A stretch of DNA of 64,000 nucleotides, taken from NCBI RefSeq assembly GCF_030644365.1, contig NZ_CP130058.1:1860001-1924000 (forward strand), in the 5' to 3' direction. Numbering within the stretch: position 1 is the first letter of the stretch; the number at the start of each line of letters is the position of its first letter. The translations under genes and the position numbers were made by a program. This DNA is from Schaalia sp. HMT-172 (GTDB lineage: Bacteria > Actinomycetota > Actinomycetes > Actinomycetales > Actinomycetaceae). Below the pieces are notes generated by a model that saw only the letters and a list, made by a program, of their open reading frames with translations, had not been told where the DNA came from and did not search any database. Positions 41,988 to 49,902 of the stretch are shown piece by piece.

Positions 41988-42020
41988 CGAGGCCGGTCCC
42001 CACAGCGGGGTCCGGCCTCG
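41988..42020. terminator. Bidirectional hairpin between PfkB kinase and prenyl synthase genes
   Basis: CGAGGCCGG-T-CCCC pairs with GGGG-T-CCGGCCTCG around a five-base loop, followed by TTC on the plus strand. The two genes converge here. The arms are made of the motif dispersed through the window. Confidence 0.75.
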
Positions 42021-42054
42021 TTCAGTGTGTGCGTGCGCGCGATGTGGCGCGGGC

Positions 42055-42816
42055 CTACTTGCCCATGCGACGCTCGCGCTGGGCGTAGGAGCGCAGGGCA
42101 CGCAGGAAGTCGACGCGGCGGAAGTCGGGCCAGTACACCTCGCAGAAGTAGTACTCGGAGTGCACGGACTGCCACAGCATGAAACCGGACAGGCGCTGCT
42201 CCCCCGAGGTGCGGATGACGAGGTCGGGGTCGGGCTGGTCCTTCGTGTACAGGTGGGCGGTGATGTCCGCGTCCGTGAAGGAGTCGGCGAGCTCGTCGAG
42301 GGTGCGTCCCTGGGCGGAGGCCTCGCGCATCATGGCGCGGACGGCCTCGGTGATCTCGTGTCGGCCGCCGTAGCCCACCGCGATATTGACGGTCATCCCC
42401 TGCACGTCCGCGGTGCGCGCGACGGAAGAACGCAGGTCCTCACCCACCTTCTCGGGCAGCAGGGCCAGGTCGCCGACGACCGCCAGCTTCCAGCGCCCCT
42501 GGTCGGCCAGGAGAGACACAGCCTCGCAGATGATGCGCAGCAGCTCGCCCAGCTCGCCCGCGTCGCGCGAGAGATTGTCGGTGGAAAGCAGCCACAGCGT
42601 CACGATGGAGACGCCCGCGTCCTCCGACCACTGGAGGAACTCGCTGATCTTGCCCGCGCCCGCGCGGTGTCCCTGGGAGGCCGTGGCACCCAGCGACTTC
42701 GCCCAGCGGCGGTTCCCATCCAAGATGACGCCGATATGTTTGGGCACGGCCGCGTCGGACAACTCGGCTTTCAGGCGACGCTCATACATGTCGTAGAGCA
42801 TGTTCCACTGGCCCAT
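42055..42816 (-). CDS. Isoprenyl diphosphate synthase, UppS family
   Basis: A 253-residue cis-prenyltransferase. The family motifs are present: HIGVILDGNRRWAKSLG, GHRAGAGKISEFLQW, TLWLLSTDNLSR, AVGYGGRHEI, DLVIRTSGEQRLSGFMLWQSVHSEYYF. It elongates isoprenyl diphosphate in the Z configuration, supplying undecaprenyl or short-chain (Z,E) carriers. In actinobacteria two UppS-type enzymes are common, so chain length is uncertain. It is divergent from the hemolysin III gene. Confidence 0.93.
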   Translation of the reverse strand: MGQWNMLYDMYERRLKAELSDAAVPKHIGVILDGNRRWAKSLGATASQGHRAGAGKISEFLQWSEDAGVSIVTLWLLSTDNLSRDAGELGELLRIICEAVSLLADQGRWKLAVVGDLALLPEKVGEDLRSSVARTADVQGMTVNIAVGYGGRHEITEAVRAMMREASAQGRTLDELADSFTDADITAHLYTKDQPDPDLVIRTSGEQRLSGFMLWQSVHSEYYFCEVYWPDFRRVDFLRALRSYAQRERRMGK

Positions 42817-42942
42817 GTTGTCCCCTTCTCGGTGTCACACCTTTCGGCGCGGCGTACTCTTATGAGATTAAGGGTATCGCGCCGTTGGTCACAGGGAAAC
42901 AGAAATGCTCTCGCTGTGCGAGAACAAGGCGCATCCACAAAC

Positions 42943-42972
42943 CTACGGCGTAGTAACCTACGGTGGCGTAAG
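42943..42972 (+). promoter_or_regulatory. Tandem operator-like sites before hemolysin III gene
   Basis: CTACG-G-CGTAG at 42943-42953 is a perfect palindrome. A related site CTACGGTGGCGTAAG follows at 42958-42972; both are within a direct repeat of aacctacgg. The second ends 19 bp before the ATG. TACGG/CCGTA half-sites of this kind are common TetR-type operators in actinobacteria. Confidence 0.45.
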
Positions 42973-42991
42973 AAGAGATGAGGGAACACGT

Positions 42992-43675
42992 ATGAAGATC
43001 GCATCGCTCACGCCCAAACAGTGGGCAACCGGGCAGCTCGTCCAAATCAAGCCGAAGCTACGCGGATGGCTCCACCTGGCTGCCACCCCCCTGTCGCTCG
43101 CCGCGTCCATCGTCCTGGTGTGCCTGGCGCCCACGACCCCCACGAAGATCGGATCCGCCGTCTACCTGGCGTGCTCCCTCATCCTGTTCGGGGTCTCCGC
43201 CACCTACCACCGCTTCTACTGGGCGCCCCGCTGGGAGACCATGTGGAAGCGCCTGGACCACTCCAACATTTTCCTGCTCATCGCCGGCACCTACACGCCG
43301 CTGACCATCGCGCTCCTTACCCGCTCCGACGCCACCATCCTCCTGTCCGTCGTCTGGGGCGGCGCTCTCGCCGGCATCCTCCTCAACCTCTTCTGGCCCA
43401 CCGCCCCGCGCTGGCTCACCACCCTCATCTACGTGGCCCTGGGCTGGGTCGCCGTCTGGTACCTGCCCCAACTGTGGGCGGGAGGCGGCCCCGCCGTCGT
43501 GTTACTCATCGTCGCCGGCGGCGTCCTCTACACGCTCGGCGCGATCGTCTACGGCATGAAGAAGCCCGACCCCTCCCCCACCTGGTTCGGCTTCCACGAA
43601 ATCTTCCACGCCTTCACCGTGGCCGCGTGGGCCTGCCACTGCGTCGCCGTCTACCTGGCGGTCCTGGGCGGCTGA
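42992..43675 (+). CDS. Hemolysin III family membrane protein (PAQR-like)
   Basis: A 227-residue protein with seven membrane helices. The conserved residues of the progestin/adiponectin-receptor-like family are visible: SATYHR in the second helix region, the RLDHSNIFLLIAGTYTP signature, and the metal-site EIFHAFTVAAWACH near the C-terminus. Despite the name, cytolysis is not its established role; a hydrolase-type lipid function is suspected for the superfamily. The chosen ATG follows GATGAGGG. Confidence 0.9.
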   Translation: MKIASLTPKQWATGQLVQIKPKLRGWLHLAATPLSLAASIVLVCLAPTTPTKIGSAVYLACSLILFGVSATYHRFYWAPRWETMWKRLDHSNIFLLIAGTYTPLTIALLTRSDATILLSVVWGGALAGILLNLFWPTAPRWLTTLIYVALGWVAVWYLPQLWAGGGPAVVLLIVAGGVLYTLGAIVYGMKKPDPSPTWFGFHEIFHAFTVAAWACHCVAVYLAVLGG

Positions 43676-43738
43676 CGCGCCACCGGCGCGGTCATGACCG
43701 TATCGGCGCGCGCAATGTTGCTACACTCGACACCGTGC

Positions 43739-43762
43739 GCGCCGACACTCCCGTGTCGGCGC
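43739..43762 (+). promoter_or_regulatory. 10-bp perfect hairpin in greA leader
   Basis: GCGCCGACAC-TCCC-GTGTCGGCGC forms a tight hairpin 32 bp before the greA start. A -10-like GCTACACT lies just upstream at 43720, so the hairpin would be at the 5' end of the mRNA, perhaps stabilising it or pausing transcription. Confidence 0.45.
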
Positions 43763-43794
43763 TCAATGGACTGACACACGTCAATGGAGGAACC

Positions 43795-44274
43795 ATGGCC
43801 GACACTCAGTGGCTCACGCAGGCACAATACGACCTGCTCGCAAACGAGCTCAAGGAACGCGTCGAGGTCAAGCGCGTCGAAATCGCCCGACTCATCGACG
43901 CCGCCCGCCAGGAGGGCGACCTGCGCGAGAACGGCGGCTACCACGCCGCCCGCAACGAGCAGTCGATGAACGAGACGCGCATCCAGGCCCTCCAGGACAT
44001 GCTCGAACACGCCGAGGTCGGGGAGACCCCCGCTGACGACGGCATCGTCGAGCCCGGCATGGTCGTCACCGCCCTGGTGGCCGGCCGCGAGCAGACATTC
44101 CTCCTGGGGTCGCGCGACGCCGGCGGCGACCTGGGCATCCAGGTCTTCTCCGCCCAAGCCCCCCTGGGCGCCGCCGTCATCGGCCACAAGGCCGGCGACA
44201 AGCTCTCCTTCGAGGCCCCCACCGGCCGCATGATCGACGTCGAAATCCTCGACGCCAAGCCCTTCGAGGGCTGA
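43795..44274 (+). CDS. greA: Transcription elongation factor GreA
   Basis: A 159-residue protein. The N-terminal coiled coil (YDLLANELKERVEVKRVEIARLIDAARQEGDLRENGGYHAARNEQ) carries the GDLRENGGY tip that enters the RNA polymerase secondary channel and stimulates transcript cleavage. The C-terminal FKBP-like domain follows. TGGAGG precedes the ATG. It is monocistronic, with a hairpin in its leader and a strong terminator after it. Confidence 0.93.
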   Translation: MADTQWLTQAQYDLLANELKERVEVKRVEIARLIDAARQEGDLRENGGYHAARNEQSMNETRIQALQDMLEHAEVGETPADDGIVEPGMVVTALVAGREQTFLLGSRDAGGDLGIQVFSAQAPLGAAVIGHKAGDKLSFEAPTGRMIDVEILDAKPFEG

Positions 44275-44322
44275 GCCGAGGCGCGGGCGCAGCGCGGGCT
44301 ACCGCGCGCCCCACAGACGCGA

Positions 44323-44352
44323 AGCGGGTCCCACCGACTGGTGGGACCCGCT
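44323..44352. terminator. 13-bp perfect hairpin after greA
   Basis: AGCGGGTCCCACC-GACT-GGTGGGACCCGCT lies between the convergent greA and AI-2E transporter genes. It has no U-tract but is likely a bidirectional terminator. Confidence 0.75.
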
Positions 44353-44374
44353 CACGCGTGCGCGCCAGGGCGGC

Positions 44375-45880
44375 TCAGGCCTCCACGTGCGGAGTCGGAG
44401 GCTCCCCCGGCTTCTCCTTCTCAGGCAGCGGGGCCTGGGCGGTCGGCGCGGCCTTGTCCGCCTCCACGTGAAGCTCGACGTGAGCGTCCACCGACGCCAC
44501 GGCCTCGTCCCCCTCAGATTCCGGGTGCGCCACGTAGGGGCGCGTGTCGGGCTTCCCCGCGTAGCTCGCCGCGATCTGCTCCTCGAGCATCCCCGGAGGG
44601 CCACCCGGGCGATCCTGAGCGGTAGCCAGCTCCGGCATCGGATCGTAGCCGTGCAGGTACATGACGGTGGCGTTGATGAAAGCGGCAATCGGCACGGAGA
44701 AAACCGCCCCGGCGATACCGGCGATCGCGGAACCCGCGGTGATGACCAGCATGACGGCCACGGGATGCAGGGACACCGCGTTCGACATCATGAAGGGCTG
44801 CAGGACGTTGGATTCGACCTGCTGGACCACCAGGATGATGACCAGCATAATGATCGCCTTCGACAGGCCGCCGTTCACGGCCGCCACCAGGACCGCGATG
44901 ACGCCCGACGTCATGGCGCCCAGAATCGGCACGAACGCCGCGAAGAAGGTGATGACGCCGATCGGGATGGCGAGGGGCACCCCCAGGAAGAAGGCACCCA
45001 GTGCGATACCGGTCGCGTCGATCGCCGCGACCTGGATCTGCGTGCGCACGTAGGAACCGAAGGTCGACCAGCCGCGAATCGCGCTCTCATGGACGGGCAC
45101 GCGCGCGGGGGCGGGCAGCAGACGCACGCACCACAGCCAGATGGAGCGGCCCTCCTTCAGGAAGAAGAACAGGCAGAACAGCATCGTCAGTGCGGAGGTG
45201 GCCAGCGTCCCCACCGAGGAGGTGATGTTCAAGGCACCTGTCGCCAGCGTTTCCTTGTTCGTGTTCAGCCAGTTCACCAGCTCGCTGCGCAGCTGCTCGG
45301 CGGCCTGACTCAGGACGGTCGTGTCAAGCTTGAGGGGACCGTTCTTCAGGTACTCGTTGTGCGTGATCGCATCCAGGAGCGCGGCGAAGCCCGCCGCGGC
45401 CTGCGACGCCAGCTGCGGGACCTGCTGGATGAGCTCGGCGGCCGCCTGACTGAGCGCGCCAGCGACGACCGCGAAGAAGACCAGCAGGCCGACGGTGGCC
45501 GCCAGGGAGGAGGGGAAGCGCAGCGTGCGGCGCATCCACGACACGAGAGGCTCAAGCAGGACGGTGATCGTCAGCGCGATCGCGACCGGCATGATGACGA
45601 GCGTCAGCCTGGCGGCGCCCCACAGGATCGCGGCGACCAGTCCCACGACGACAAGGGTGCGCCAGGAGAACGCGGCGGCCACGCGCAGGGTGCGCGGCAC
45701 GAGGGCCGCGGCGTCACCCTCATCGGCGTGTTCCTCGCGCACGGACAGAAGGACGGGGGCGGGCTCCGGGTTCTGGGCGGCGTTCTTCGCGGGCAGCGCC
45801 GCGCTGAGTCGTCCCATCAGGTCGGATAGCTTCCAGCGGGGGTGTTGGGGTGCGTCGGCCACGGGCTCTCCTTTTCTCAC
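44375..45880 (-). CDS. AI-2E family transporter
   Basis: A 501-residue membrane protein with about eight helices. Family features are ALTITVLLEPLVSWMRR, VFFAVVAGALSQAAAELIQQVPQL, FFFLKEGRSIWLW and FFAAFVPILGAMTSGVIAVLVAAVNGG. The C-terminal ~90 residues form a Pro/Glu-rich cytoplasmic tail. AI-2E proteins are permeases of varied substrates, including autoinducer-2 export and Na+/H+ antiport; nothing here decides between these. Confidence 0.9.
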   Translation of the reverse strand: MRKGEPVADAPQHPRWKLSDLMGRLSAALPAKNAAQNPEPAPVLLSVREEHADEGDAAALVPRTLRVAAAFSWRTLVVVGLVAAILWGAARLTLVIMPVAIALTITVLLEPLVSWMRRTLRFPSSLAATVGLLVFFAVVAGALSQAAAELIQQVPQLASQAAAGFAALLDAITHNEYLKNGPLKLDTTVLSQAAEQLRSELVNWLNTNKETLATGALNITSSVGTLATSALTMLFCLFFFLKEGRSIWLWCVRLLPAPARVPVHESAIRGWSTFGSYVRTQIQVAAIDATGIALGAFFLGVPLAIPIGVITFFAAFVPILGAMTSGVIAVLVAAVNGGLSKAIIMLVIILVVQQVESNVLQPFMMSNAVSLHPVAVMLVITAGSAIAGIAGAVFSVPIAAFINATVMYLHGYDPMPELATAQDRPGGPPGMLEEQIAASYAGKPDTRPYVAHPESEGDEAVASVDAHVELHVEADKAAPTAQAPLPEKEKPGEPPTPHVEA

Positions 45881-45967
45881 GCCCCTAGGTTACCCGCGCT
45901 CCCCCCGTTTTCCGCCCCTCACGCGCTTGGCGCGCGCAGGTAGGGCGCTCGGTGGTGAAATGAAGGC

Positions 45968-46594
45968 ATGAGATCACTGTTTTCGCTCGCGCGCACGGGG
46001 GTTCGCTCCTCCACTCACGCCGTGTTAGGTTCTTCGCTTGTCGACGAGGCCGGGGCAGGCCAGGAGGTCATCTTCCTGGCGGCGGGCTGTTTCTGGGGCG
46101 TCGAAAAAGCCATGTGGAACGCTCCCGGCGTCGTCTCGACGGCCGTGGGGTACATGGGCGGGCACACCCCCAACCCGACGTATGAGCAGGTGTGTTCGCA
46201 TTCGACGGGCCACGCCGAGACCGTGCGGGTCCTCTTCGACACCGCGACCACGAGCGCCGCGGACCTGATCCGCCTGTTCTTCGAGATTCACGACCCCACG
46301 CAGGTGGGCGGCCAGGGCAACGACCTCGGCGACCAGTATCGTTCCGCGATCTGGACGACGACGCCGGAGCAGCTGCACGATGCCGTGGCGCTGCGCGACG
46401 CCTACCAGGAGGCGCTCACCGCTGCAGGTTTCGGCCCCATCCAGACGAGCATCGCCCCCGCGCCTCCCGAGGACTCCGACGCCCACTTCTGGTACGCGGA
46501 GGACTACCACCAGCAGTACCTGTTCAAGAATCCGGGCGGCTACGAGTGCCACGCGCGCACGGGCCTCGCCTGCCCGGCGCTGCCGCGCCAGTAG
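45968..46594 (+). CDS. msrA: Peptide-methionine (S)-S-oxide reductase MsrA
   Basis: A 208-residue enzyme that repairs oxidised methionine. The catalytic GCFWG (AAGCFWGVEKA) lies near residue 40, and YMGGHTPNPTYEQVCSHSTGHAE and EDYHQQYLFKNPGGYECH complete the family. The N-terminal ~30 residues have no counterpart in typical MsrA and include DEAGAG, the translated form of the dispersed GACGAGGCCGGGGC motif, so the true start may be the GTG at 46022. Downstream is a perfect hairpin. Confidence 0.93.
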   Translation: MRSLFSLARTGVRSSTHAVLGSSLVDEAGAGQEVIFLAAGCFWGVEKAMWNAPGVVSTAVGYMGGHTPNPTYEQVCSHSTGHAETVRVLFDTATTSAADLIRLFFEIHDPTQVGGQGNDLGDQYRSAIWTTTPEQLHDAVALRDAYQEALTAAGFGPIQTSIAPAPPEDSDAHFWYAEDYHQQYLFKNPGGYECHARTGLACPALPRQ

Positions 46595-46615
46595 CGTGCA
46601 CGTCGGGTCGCATGA

Positions 46616-46657
46616 AACGGGGGCGGGCCAACACACACGTGCTGGCCCGCCCCCGTT
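46616..46657. terminator. 15-bp perfect hairpin between msrA and FKBP gene
   Basis: AACGGGGGCGGGCCA pairs exactly with TGGCCCGCCCCCGTT across a 12-nt loop and is followed by CTTC. It separates two convergent genes and should terminate both. Confidence 0.8.
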
Positions 46658-46669
46658 CTTCAGCTGCGA

Positions 46670-47068
46670 TCAGTTCACGCCGAGGATGTCGGTGACGAAC
46701 ACCAGGGTCGCGCCGCCGGGGATGCCCGCCTGCGGGACGCCGCGGGCGCCGTAGCCAAGCTCGGCGGGGATGGACAGGAGCACGCGGTCACCCACGCGCT
46801 TGCCCACCAGGCCCTCATCCCAACCGGGGATGACCATGCCGACGCCAATCTGGAAAGACAGGGCGCCGCCGCGGTCGAAGGAGTTGTCGAAGTCGGTCGC
46901 CGAGCCGAAGACCGCGCCGTAGTAGTGGCAGGTGATCGTGTCGCCGGCCTCGACCTCCTGGCCGTCTCCGGCGCGCAGGACCTCGACGACGAGCTCGTCG
47001 GAGGGAGCGCCATCGAAGGAGAGGGCGGGCTTGCGGCCAAATTCGCCGGTGACAGAAATGTTCTCCAT
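46670..47068 (-). CDS. FKBP-type peptidyl-prolyl cis-trans isomerase
   Basis: A 132-residue cytosolic FKBP. Typical residues are visible: ITCHYYGAVFGSATDFDNSFDRG, FQIGVGMVIPGWDEGLVGKRVGDRVLLSIPAELGYGARG, and GGATLVFVTDILGV. It has no signal peptide. ATG at 47068 has a GAAGAA ribosome-site-like element. The neighbouring Bax-inhibitor gene is 45 bp away on the same strand and may lie in the same transcript. Confidence 0.92.
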   Translation of the reverse strand: MENISVTGEFGRKPALSFDGAPSDELVVEVLRAGDGQEVEAGDTITCHYYGAVFGSATDFDNSFDRGGALSFQIGVGMVIPGWDEGLVGKRVGDRVLLSIPAELGYGARGVPQAGIPGGATLVFVTDILGVN

Positions 47069-47112
47069 GGGTTCTTCCTTGGTGGGGTGAGTGTCGAGTG
47101 ATGGACGAGCCG

Positions 47113-48087
47113 TCAGTTGCGGCGCATGAAGTACGACAGGATCTTGAGGAGCTCGAGGTAGATCCAGATGACGTCCGTCATGATCGCGAAGGTGCACAGC
47201 CACGAGTACTTCTCAGGCACGCCGGCGTTCACGCCAACCTTGACGGCGTCAAAGTCGCGCACGAGGCACAGGACACCGATGAACACAGCGAACAGACCAA
47301 TGATGACGCCCAGCGGGATACCGAAGACCTGAATGTTGCGCACCATCGTCATGTCGACGGTGCCGGTGACCCCCAGCACGAAGCTGATGCCGTAGTAGAT
47401 GGCGAAAGCGGTCGAGCCCAGGAAAGCCACGCGGGTCAGGGTCTTGGAGTTACGCACGAAGCCGAAACTGAACGCCGCAAGCGTCACGCCGATCACGATC
47501 AGGGTCGCCAGGACAGCCAGGACGACGACGCCCGGGTAGAGCGTCTCGAAAGCGAAGGACAACGCACCCAGCACGAAGCCCTCGAGCAGCGAGTAGGCGA
47601 TGATCGCCCCGGGGCGCACCTTCTTCGAGAAGCGCACGAACAGGCCCAGGCCGAGGGTCACGGCGCACAGGCCGAGGGCGGTCACCATCGCCAGTGCGGG
47701 GACAATCACGCCGGTCATCCAGCCGACGACGGCGCCGGCCACCAGCAGGCCGAAGCACATGAGGGACTTGACCACGACGTCGTCGTAGGTCATGTGCCCA
47801 CGGTCCACCGCGTCGGCGGCCGGGGCGTTCATCATCGCCTCATAGGAGGCCATCTGGTCCCCGTAGGCGCCCTGCTGGCCGTAGGCCTGCTCCTGGGGCA
47901 TACCGTAGGCGCCCTGCTGGCCATACGCCTGGCCCTGCTGGGTCTCGTAGGGGTTCGCCTGGCCCCCATAGGGGTTGGGTGCCTGCTGCGCAGCGGGCTG
48001 ATAACCGGGCATCGTGGGATATCCGGCGGGAGTCTGGGACTGAGCGGACCAGTCCTTCTGAATCGAGTTCATCACCGGGTTGGCCAT
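47113..48087 (-). CDS. Bax inhibitor-1/YccA family membrane protein
   Basis: A 324-residue protein. The first ~95 residues are Gln/Tyr/Gly/Pro-rich with QAYGQQGAYG repeats, as in many actinobacterial members. Seven membrane helices follow, including PALAMVTALGLCAVTLGLGLFV, SLLEGFVLGALSFAFE and the C-terminal AIMTDVIWIYLELLKIL. BI-1 family proteins are ion-leak channels in the membrane; the bacterial role is not settled. AAGGAGG precedes its start. Confidence 0.9.
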   Translation of the reverse strand: MANPVMNSIQKDWSAQSQTPAGYPTMPGYQPAAQQAPNPYGGQANPYETQQGQAYGQQGAYGMPQEQAYGQQGAYGDQMASYEAMMNAPAADAVDRGHMTYDDVVVKSLMCFGLLVAGAVVGWMTGVIVPALAMVTALGLCAVTLGLGLFVRFSKKVRPGAIIAYSLLEGFVLGALSFAFETLYPGVVVLAVLATLIVIGVTLAAFSFGFVRNSKTLTRVAFLGSTAFAIYYGISFVLGVTGTVDMTMVRNIQVFGIPLGVIIGLFAVFIGVLCLVRDFDAVKVGVNAGVPEKYSWLCTFAIMTDVIWIYLELLKILSYFMRRN

Positions 48088-48242
48088 ATTTCCTCCTTGG
48101 TCAGTGATGTATTGCCTCTAGTGTCGCACGAGGCGCCCCCGCAGTGGGAAACATACCATTATGCGCGTAACGAAACTGAGGATCCACCCGGGGTACGCTC
48201 AGGCGAGCCCCGGCCACGGCCTCGTCCGTGCCGCGCGGATAG

Positions 48243-48316
48243 TACCCCCGGTGGGACTCGAACCCACAACACACCGATTTTAAGTCGGTTGCCTCTGCCA
48301 ATTGGGCCACGGGGGC
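48243..48316 (-). tRNA. tRNA with UAA anticodon (Leu by anticodon), short variable loop
   Basis: A 74-nt cloverleaf on the minus strand. The acceptor arms are GCCCCCG and CGGGGGT (G1-U72), the D arm is GCC/GGC, and the anticodon stem ACCGA/TCGGT has loop CTTAAAA, giving anticodon UAA. The T arm is GTGGG-TTCGAGT-CCCAC. The 3' end is A followed by CT, so CCA is not encoded. The variable region is only 5 nt (GTGTT), a class I form, whereas leucine tRNAs normally carry a long class II arm. Confidence 0.9.
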
Positions 48317-48354
48317 CAGACGCGAGTCCAGCCTACGGGAGGCCGGAGCCCGCA

Positions 48355-49332
48355 TCAAGCCTGATCGATCATCGCCATCGCGATGCCGTCGAGGATGTCG
48401 TGCTCGGAGGTGACGACCTCGTCGATGGGGTGCCCAGCGCCGCTCGCGCGATCCAACACACGCGTCACGATGCGGCTCCAGATGAGCGCTCCGGCGGCGA
48501 TGACGTCCTCGCGGCCCTCGGGCATAAACCCCAGGGAAGCCTTGACGGAGACCGGTTGGTCGACCATGAAGCGCACGGCCTCCTCGATCTGAGCGGCGCT
48601 CAGGCGCGCCCCGTGGATGCGTTCAGGCTGGTAGGAGGTGAGCCCCAGCGCCTGCGCGGTCAGCGTCGTCACCGTGCCGGCGACGCCCACGAGGGAACGC
48701 ACCCGCGCCAGATCCACCGCCTTCTCCGCGCCGTCCAGCTGCTCGTCGATCCACGTGATCGCGCGCTCCTGCTCCGCCTTGGGCACTCCGCCCGCGGGGT
48801 CGACGTGGGCGAAAAACTTCTCCGTCACGCGCACCGCACCCATGTCGATCGACACCGCCTGCTTGACGCTCGTCGATCCCAGCACCAGCTCCGTCGAACC
48901 GCCGCCGATATCGACGACCAGCATGGGGGCGTCAACCCCCTCCCCGAGCCCGCCGACCGCGCCGTTAAAGGACAGAGAGGCCTCCTGCGTGCCGACGACC
49001 ACTTCGGGTTCAACACCGATGACAGCCTCAATCTGGCGGACGAATTCAGCGCTGTTGGAGGCGTCGCGCGTCGCCGAGGTCGCCACGAAACGGGTGCGCG
49101 TCGCGCCCAGCTTCTCGATCATGCGCTGATACTCGACCGTCGCCTCCACCGTCCGCTCGATCGCGGCCGGATCCAGGTAGCCGCGTGCATCCACCCCCTG
49201 CCCCAGGCGCACGATGCGCATCTGGCGCGTCAGATCGGCGAGGCGGGGCCTGCCGTCCTCGCCGACGGTGGCGTCGGCAACGAGCAGTCGGATGGAGTTT
49301 GTTCCACAGTCAATGGCAGCTACGCGGGTCAT
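48355..49332 (-). CDS. ppx: Ppx/GppA family exopolyphosphatase
   Basis: A 325-residue phosphatase of the actin-like ATPase superfamily. The first phosphate loop is AAIDCGTNSIRLLV, followed by TSATRDASNSAEF and the second loop VVDIGGGSTELVLG. The protein is of the short actinobacterial type without the C-terminal HD part and degrades polyphosphate or pppGpp. It is downstream of the DUF501 gene in the conserved eno-ftsB-DUF501-ppx order. Confidence 0.93.
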   Translation of the reverse strand: MTRVAAIDCGTNSIRLLVADATVGEDGRPRLADLTRQMRIVRLGQGVDARGYLDPAAIERTVEATVEYQRMIEKLGATRTRFVATSATRDASNSAEFVRQIEAVIGVEPEVVVGTQEASLSFNGAVGGLGEGVDAPMLVVDIGGGSTELVLGSTSVKQAVSIDMGAVRVTEKFFAHVDPAGGVPKAEQERAITWIDEQLDGAEKAVDLARVRSLVGVAGTVTTLTAQALGLTSYQPERIHGARLSAAQIEEAVRFMVDQPVSVKASLGFMPEGREDVIAAGALIWSRIVTRVLDRASGAGHPIDEVVTSEHDILDGIAMAMIDQA

Positions 49333-49392
49333 CGCTTCGTTTCTGGTGGGTTCTTTCCCGGACGAGGCCGGGGCTAGCTCATGTGGGTGCGC

Positions 49393-49902
49393 TCAGCAGG
49401 AGCAGCGCGCGGTCGAAAACAGGTCGCGCTCCTCAAGCATGGCGAGCGCGCGATCGCCGATCGGGTTCACGCCCGGTCCCGCGGCCAGCGAGTGGCCCAC
49501 GAGGGCGTGCAGGCACTTGACGCGCGTCGGCATGCCGCCCGCGCTCACGCCGGAAATCTCGGGGACGTCGCCCAGGGACAGGCGCGCATCGATGTAGGCC
49601 TGGTGGGCGCGCGCGTAGGCGACGCGCAGCTCCTCGTCGGCGGCGAGCTCCTCGTTCAGGGCGTCCATGACGTGCTCCGCCTCGAGGGTTGAGACGCCCT
49701 TCACCGCGGCCGGGTGCGTCAGGTAGTAGGTCGTGGGGAATGGGGTCCCATCGGGCAAGCGCGGCGCGGTGGCGACGACCGTGGGACGACCGCACAGGCA
49801 GCGCGCGGCGATGCCGACGACGCCTCGGGGCACGCGCCCCAGCTGCTCGCGCAGGACCTCGAGGTCCTCTTCGGTGGCGTCGGTGGTGTTAACGAGGCTC
49901 AT
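49393..49902 (-). CDS. DUF501 domain-containing protein
   Basis: A 169-residue protein. PRGVVGIAARCLCGRPTVVATAPRLPDGTPFPTTYYLTHP and TRVKCLHALVGHSLAAGPGVNPIGD are hallmark segments of DUF501, with conserved cysteines (CLCG, VKC) suggesting metal binding. The gene is always found between the FtsB-like and Ppx genes in actinobacteria. It overlaps the upstream gene by 4 bp. Function unknown. Confidence 0.92.
   Translation of the reverse strand: MSLVNTTDATEEDLEVLREQLGRVPRGVVGIAARCLCGRPTVVATAPRLPDGTPFPTTYYLTHPAAVKGVSTLEAEHVMDALNEELAADEELRVAYARAHQAYIDARLSLGDVPEISGVSAGGMPTRVKCLHALVGHSLAAGPGVNPIGDRALAMLEERDLFSTARCSC

Noticed and set aside
47098-49377. 759-codon plus-strand open frame
   Set aside because: It lies opposite the Bax-inhibitor and ppx genes and crosses the tRNA gene; the genes on the minus strand explain the region.
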